Assembly (NCBI GenBank): GCA_022732315.1
Contig: JAIJUV010000086.1
Span: 1-9,835, forward strand
Source: Prevotella sp.
GTDB lineage: Bacteria > Bacteroidota > Bacteroidia > Bacteroidales > Bacteroidaceae
DNA: 9,835 nucleotides
Direction: 5' to 3'
The position numbers were made by a program, and so were the translations under genes. Positions 7,015-9,835 of the stretch are shown here, in pieces. The notes under the pieces are model-generated. The model was not told the origin of the DNA and made no database searches. It was given only the letters and a program-made list of their open reading frames with translations. How positions within the stretch are numbered: position 1 is the first letter of the stretch; each line of letters opens with the position of its first letter.

Positions 7015-8523
7015 TTACTGGTTCATGATGAGCATCTCATCTATGTTCTTGCGACTATTGCTCAGGCGAGGAATCTTGTGCTGACCACCCAGCTTGCCCT
7101 TGCTCTTGAGCCACTCGTTGAAGAGTCCCGGCTTAGCCTTGACTATCTCCAGATGCTGTAGGGTGACGTCGTGGAATCGCTTCGCCTCGTAATCGCTGTT
7201 GATTTCCTGCAACTTCTGGTCGAGTAATCGGGCGAACTCATCCAGGCTGGCTGGTTCCTGAGAGAACTCGATGAGCCACTGGTGGCGGCACTTGGCATTG
7301 CTGTCCATATAAACCGGAGCGGCGGTATATTCAGCCACCTGGGCTCCCGTCTTTTCGCAAGCATAGGCCAATCCCTTTTCGGCATTATCCATGATCAGTT
7401 CTTCACCAAAGGCATTGATAAAGTACTTGGTACGGCCCGTGATAACAAACTTATATGGGTTCACGCTGGTAAACTGCACCGTATCGCCTATCATATAGCG
7501 CCACAAGCCGCAGGATGTGGTGATGACCATGGCATAGTTCTTGCCCACTTCTACACCCCAGAGCGGAACAACGGTAGGATTATCGCTGCCAAACTCATCC
7601 ATCGGGATGAACTCGTAGAACACGTCGTAATCTATCATGAGCGACATGGCAGGGTCTGCAGGGTCGTCCTGCAAGCCGAAGAAGCCCTCGCTGGCATTGT
7701 AGGTCTCCATATAATGCATGTTAGGAGAAGTGATGAGTTGCTCATACTGCTTGCGGTAAGGCGTAAAGGCGATGCCGCCATGGAAGAACACCTCCAGGTT
7801 TGGCCACACTTCCTCCAGATGCTTCTTGCCGGAAAGCTCCATCACACGCACCAACACACTGAGCATCCAGCTAGGAACACCCGAGATATTGGTCACGTTC
7901 TTGTTCAGGGTTTCATGGGCAATGCGGTCGCGCTTCACCTCGAAGTCGCTGAGCAGAGCCGTCTCCTTCTTTGGCACGCGCACCATGTTAGCAAGCGGAT
8001 TGATATTCTCGATGAGAATGGCGCTCAAGTCGCCCACCAGACTGCCCGACACATTATAGTTAGGCGAATGGCTACCGCCGAGAATCAGGCTTTTGCCATC
8101 GAAAATCTTGCTCTTAGGATTATTGCGCAGATAATATGCCACGGCATCAAAGCCACCCTTGTAATGGATGTTCTGCAATCCATCCTGCGAAACAGGAATA
8201 AACTTACTCTTGTCGTTGGTGGTACCCGAAGATTTGGCAAACCACTTCACCTGTCCCGGCCAAAGGATATCCTTTTCACCATGTCGCATACGGTCGATAT
8301 CCCCCTTCAATTCCTCGTAGGTGTTGACCGGCACATTCTGGGCAAACTTCTCGTAACTGTTTGTTGTATTGAGTAAATGCTTCACACCATACTCGGTGTT
8401 TTTTCCCGATGCCAAAAGGCGCATCAGTACATCATGCTGCAATGTCTCTGCATCATGTACATACTTCTCCAAGCTCTTCTGGCGAGGCTTGAAAACATTA
8501 CTTACTATCGTTGTTAAACTCAT
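7015..8523 (-). CDS. GH3-family acyl-adenylating protein (GH3 auxin-responsive promoter family)
   Basis: The 502-residue product belongs to the GH3 branch of adenylate-forming enzymes. Plant members activate acyl acids with ATP and join them to amino acids; the bacterial substrate is unknown. ATP-site motifs visible are FAKSSGTTNDKSKFIP (95-110), a YNASEG motif (275-280) and YMIGDTVQF (343-351) followed by ITGRTKYFINAFGEEL (361-376). The C-terminal mobile domain follows to residue 502. There is no signal peptide, so the protein is probably cytosolic. I chose ATG 8523-8521 (MSLTTIVSNV) rather than the upstream in-frame ATG at 8568. The upstream ATG precedes the -7 promoter box at 8562-8555 and would add 15 residues unlike the family. 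The gene heads a probable four-gene minus-strand operon with the lipoprotein, DUF3108 and phosphoesterase genes. Confidence 0.92.
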   Translation of the reverse strand: MSLTTIVSNVFKPRQKSLEKYVHDAETLQHDVLMRLLASGKNTEYGVKHLLNTTNSYEKFAQNVPVNTYEELKGDIDRMRHGEKDILWPGQVKWFAKSSGTTNDKSKFIPVSQDGLQNIHYKGGFDAVAYYLRNNPKSKIFDGKSLILGGSHSPNYNVSGSLVGDLSAILIENINPLANMVRVPKKETALLSDFEVKRDRIAHETLNKNVTNISGVPSWMLSVLVRVMELSGKKHLEEVWPNLEVFFHGGIAFTPYRKQYEQLITSPNMHYMETYNASEGFFGLQDDPADPAMSLMIDYDVFYEFIPMDEFGSDNPTVVPLWGVEVGKNYAMVITTSCGLWRYMIGDTVQFTSVNPYKFVITGRTKYFINAFGEELIMDNAEKGLAYACEKTGAQVAEYTAAPVYMDSNAKCRHQWLIEFSQEPASLDEFARLLDQKLQEINSDYEAKRFHDVTLQHLEIVKAKPGLFNEWLKSKGKLGGQHKIPRLSNSRKNIDEMLIMNQ

Positions 8524-8554
8524 ATCTAGATATATATACCTTATAAAGTAGATG

Positions 8555-8586
8555 CAAAAGTAATTCAATCTTTTGATATAGAGAAA
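8555..8586 (-). promoter_or_regulatory. Probable promoter of the GH3 operon
   Basis: On the minus strand TACTTTTG (8562-8555), followed by CA, matches the Bacteroidota -7 consensus. TTTC (8586-8583), one base off TTTG, lies 20 bp upstream as the -33 element. Transcription would start near 8548, about 25 nt before the GH3 ATG. The site sits just downstream of the rnc terminator, consistent with a separate transcription unit. Confidence 0.6.
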
Positions 8587-8611
8587 GTTTTTACTGTTTT
8601 TTAATACAAAT

Positions 8612-8665
8612 AAGAAAAAATACTCCCATGAGCCGCATCAATGATGCCTTCTCATGGGAGTATTT
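8612..8665 (-). terminator. Intrinsic terminator after rnc
   Basis: AAATACTCCCATGAG (8618-8632) and CTCATGGGAGTATTT (8651-8665) form a perfect 15-bp stem. The enclosed segment holds a second inverted repeat, GCATCA-A-TGATGC (8635-8647), extending the hairpin. On the minus strand the stem is followed directly by a T-rich tract (TATTTTTTC), the classic Rho-independent arrangement, ending the fabF-rnc transcript about 40 bp after the rnc stop. On the plus strand the following sequence is less U-rich. Confidence 0.88.
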
Positions 8666-8684
8666 CTCTTTAATGTAGCTTAGT

Positions 8685-8702
8685 TATATCTTATGAGATA
8701 TA
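8685..8702 (-). other. Short hairpin just after the rnc stop codon
   Basis: TATATCT (8685-8691) and AGATATA (8696-8702) form a 7-bp stem with a 4-nt loop, four bases beyond the rnc TAG. It is not followed by a U-tract on the minus strand, so it is not itself an intrinsic terminator. It may simply add structure to the rnc 3' untranslated region. Confidence 0.35.
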
Positions 8703-8706
8703 AAAA

Positions 8707-9804
8707 CTATTCTCTCTCTTCTGCAAAAGCAGCTGCCTCGGCAGCAGCGATGATGTCCTCTCGGGTCATCTCCTTTGGTTCTGCCGTGATGTCGCTCAAG
8801 TCAAACTCGTCGTTTCCACCGGCTGTTTGCTGAACAGCAACCTGCTCTTCAGAGATAGCAATCTCCTCGGCCTTCTCTGTAACGGCAGAAGACTTTTCGG
8901 AATAAACCTCTTCCTTGAAAACATTCACGTGCTTCACTTCAGGCTCCTGCTTCTCTGTCTCCTGCGAGATGATGAAATCTTCCTTCACCTCGGTAGAAGG
9001 CACACCTTCCACAGGTTCCTCTTCCATCTTCGTACGGTTGGCCTTGGCAGTAAACACAGATTCAATATACTGCGGTTCCTTGCGCAAGCGCTCCAGGGTG
9101 AGCTTAGATGCAAGCTGCTGGCTCTCCTTCTTGGAGTAACCCTTGCCTTCTCCACCCTTCACACCTTCCATCACCACCTGATAGGTGAACACAGGGCTGC
9201 CGTTCTTATCCTTCTCCTGTCCCAGCATCACGAAGTCCAACTTCACACGGTTCTTCTGGCTCCATTCGATGAGTTTGCTCTTGAAGTTAACCTCCTTGTA
9301 AGCCACCTTGTCGATGTTTATCATTTTTGCCAGGATGCGCTTCTGCATGAATTGCATGCAGGCATCGTAACCGCGGTCCAGATAGATAGCTCCAACCAAC
9401 GCCTCGAAAGCATTTCCTCCCATGTAACTGTTATGAGAAGAACTGTGACCATTGGATAATACGAGTTGGTTGATGCCCATCTCCTGGGCCAACTTGTTGA
9501 GCGTGTCGCGCTGCACTAGCTTGCTTCGGGTATTGGTCAGGAATCCCTCACGCTTGCCAGGGAAGTGCTGGTACACGATGTCGCCCACCACGGCATCCAG
9601 AACAGCATCACCCAAGAACTCCAGGCGCTCGTTGTTTACGGGCTTGCCCTTGGCGTTGCGGTGCATGATGCTCTTGTGCATCAGCGCCATCTTGTAATAA
9701 CTGATGTCGTGGGGATAAAAACCTAGGATTTCGTACAAAGAAAAATAAAGCTCTTTATCCTTGCGGAAAGAGAGCTTTATTCTATCTATAAAATTATTCA
9801 GCAT
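8707..9804 (-). CDS. rnc: Ribonuclease III with Glu-rich C-terminal tail
   Basis: RNase III cuts double-stranded RNA in rRNA and mRNA processing. The 365-residue product is longer than the E. coli enzyme (226). The nuclease domain (about 20-160) carries the signature NERLEFLGDAVLD (58-70), with E59, E62 and D66 aligning with E. coli E38, E41 and D45; E86 may match E65. The second metal motif reads GGNAFEALVGAIYLD: E134 matches E117, but N131 occupies the position of D114. A dsRNA-binding domain follows (about 172-245; NFKSKLIEWSQKNRVKLDF and KKESQQLASKLTLERL). Residues from about 250 to 365 form a Glu-rich, probably disordered tail ending in an Ala-rich stretch. The ATG at 9804 overlaps the 3' end of the fabF-like gene by 11 bp, suggesting translational coupling, and the transcript ends at the strong hairpin downstream. 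Confidence 0.95.
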   Translation of the reverse strand: MLNNFIDRIKLSFRKDKELYFSLYEILGFYPHDISYYKMALMHKSIMHRNAKGKPVNNERLEFLGDAVLDAVVGDIVYQHFPGKREGFLTNTRSKLVQRDTLNKLAQEMGINQLVLSNGHSSSHNSYMGGNAFEALVGAIYLDRGYDACMQFMQKRILAKMINIDKVAYKEVNFKSKLIEWSQKNRVKLDFVMLGQEKDKNGSPVFTYQVVMEGVKGGEGKGYSKKESQQLASKLTLERLRKEPQYIESVFTAKANRTKMEEEPVEGVPSTEVKEDFIISQETEKQEPEVKHVNVFKEEVYSEKSSAVTEKAEEIAISEEQVAVQQTAGGNDEFDLSDITAEPKEMTREDIIAAAEAAAFAEERE

Positions 9805-9835
9805 ACTTCTTGAATACTACACAGCAGTTGTGACC
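9794..9835 (-). CDS. fabF: Beta-ketoacyl-ACP synthase II, C-terminal end
   Basis: Only the last 13 codons and the TAA stop (9796-9794) are present; the gene continues past the right edge. The visible peptide GHNCCVVFKKYAE matches the C-terminus of FabF-type condensing enzymes in Bacteroidota, where the conserved FGFGGHN loop is followed by a short beta strand and a Lys-rich end. Position also supports the call, because fabF commonly sits directly upstream of rnc in Bacteroidota. The reading frame overlaps the rnc start by 11 bp. With so few residues the assignment depends on both the motif and the neighbour. Confidence 0.72.
   Translation of the reverse strand, partial: GHNCCVVFKKYAE

Noticed and set aside
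7282..8376. 364-codon plus-strand frame opposite the GH3 gene
   Set aside because: It is a shadow of a well-supported gene with intact motifs, and no promoter or recognisable domain was seen.
8827..9459. 210-codon plus-strand frame opposite rnc
   Set aside because: His/Leu-rich composition is the complement of the coding strand; rnc is unambiguous.

Overview
The window looks like chromosomal DNA of a Bacteroidota bacterium, most likely a Prevotella/Segatella-type gut organism. Three observations support this. The best promoter matches follow the Bacteroidota pattern (TTTG at -33, TAnnTTTG at -7). Shine-Dalgarno sites are weak. The gene families are typical of the phylum: a GH3-family protein, a MetallophosN/MetallophosC phosphoesterase, a Big_5-type lipoprotein, and a fabF-rnc pair. 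Species-level placement is inference only.

Layout, left to right. (1) 1-94, minus strand: the first 31 codons of an acetyl-CoA hydrolase/transferase-family gene running off the left edge. (2) 95-643: a 549-bp AT-rich intergenic region between divergent genes. It holds several promoter-like sites, a 20-bp palindrome and mutually overlapping small ORFs of uncertain reality. (3) 644-2134, plus strand: cysS, cysteinyl-tRNA synthetase, complete. (4) 2135-2290: a convergent intergenic gap filled almost completely by an inverted repeat. Its two 32-bp arms each contain three 9-bp units, and two partial units follow. (5) 2291-8523, minus strand: a probable four-gene operon transcribed right to left. 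The order is a GH3-family adenylating enzyme, a Big_5-type lipoprotein, a secreted DUF3108 protein and a membrane-anchored calcineurin-like phosphoesterase. A promoter lies just upstream of the GH3 gene. (6) 8618-8665: a strong intrinsic terminator for the rnc transcript. (7) 8707-9804, minus strand: rnc, ribonuclease III with a long Glu-rich C-terminal tail. Its start overlaps by 11 bp the 3' end of a fabF-like gene cut by the right edge.

How the genes may work together. fabF-rnc is a translationally overlapping housekeeping pair (fatty-acid elongation and RNA processing) closed by the terminator. The GH3 operon combines one predicted cytosolic acyl-adenylating enzyme with three predicted envelope proteins, which suggests a shared but uncharacterised envelope role. 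cysS is a stand-alone housekeeping gene with its own promoter.

I see no prophage, transposase, CRISPR array, tRNA or rRNA. The most unusual parts are the structured repeat between cysS and the phosphoesterase, the 95-643 intergenic region, the composition of the GH3 operon, and the RNase III tail with Asn at a usual metal-ligand Asp position.
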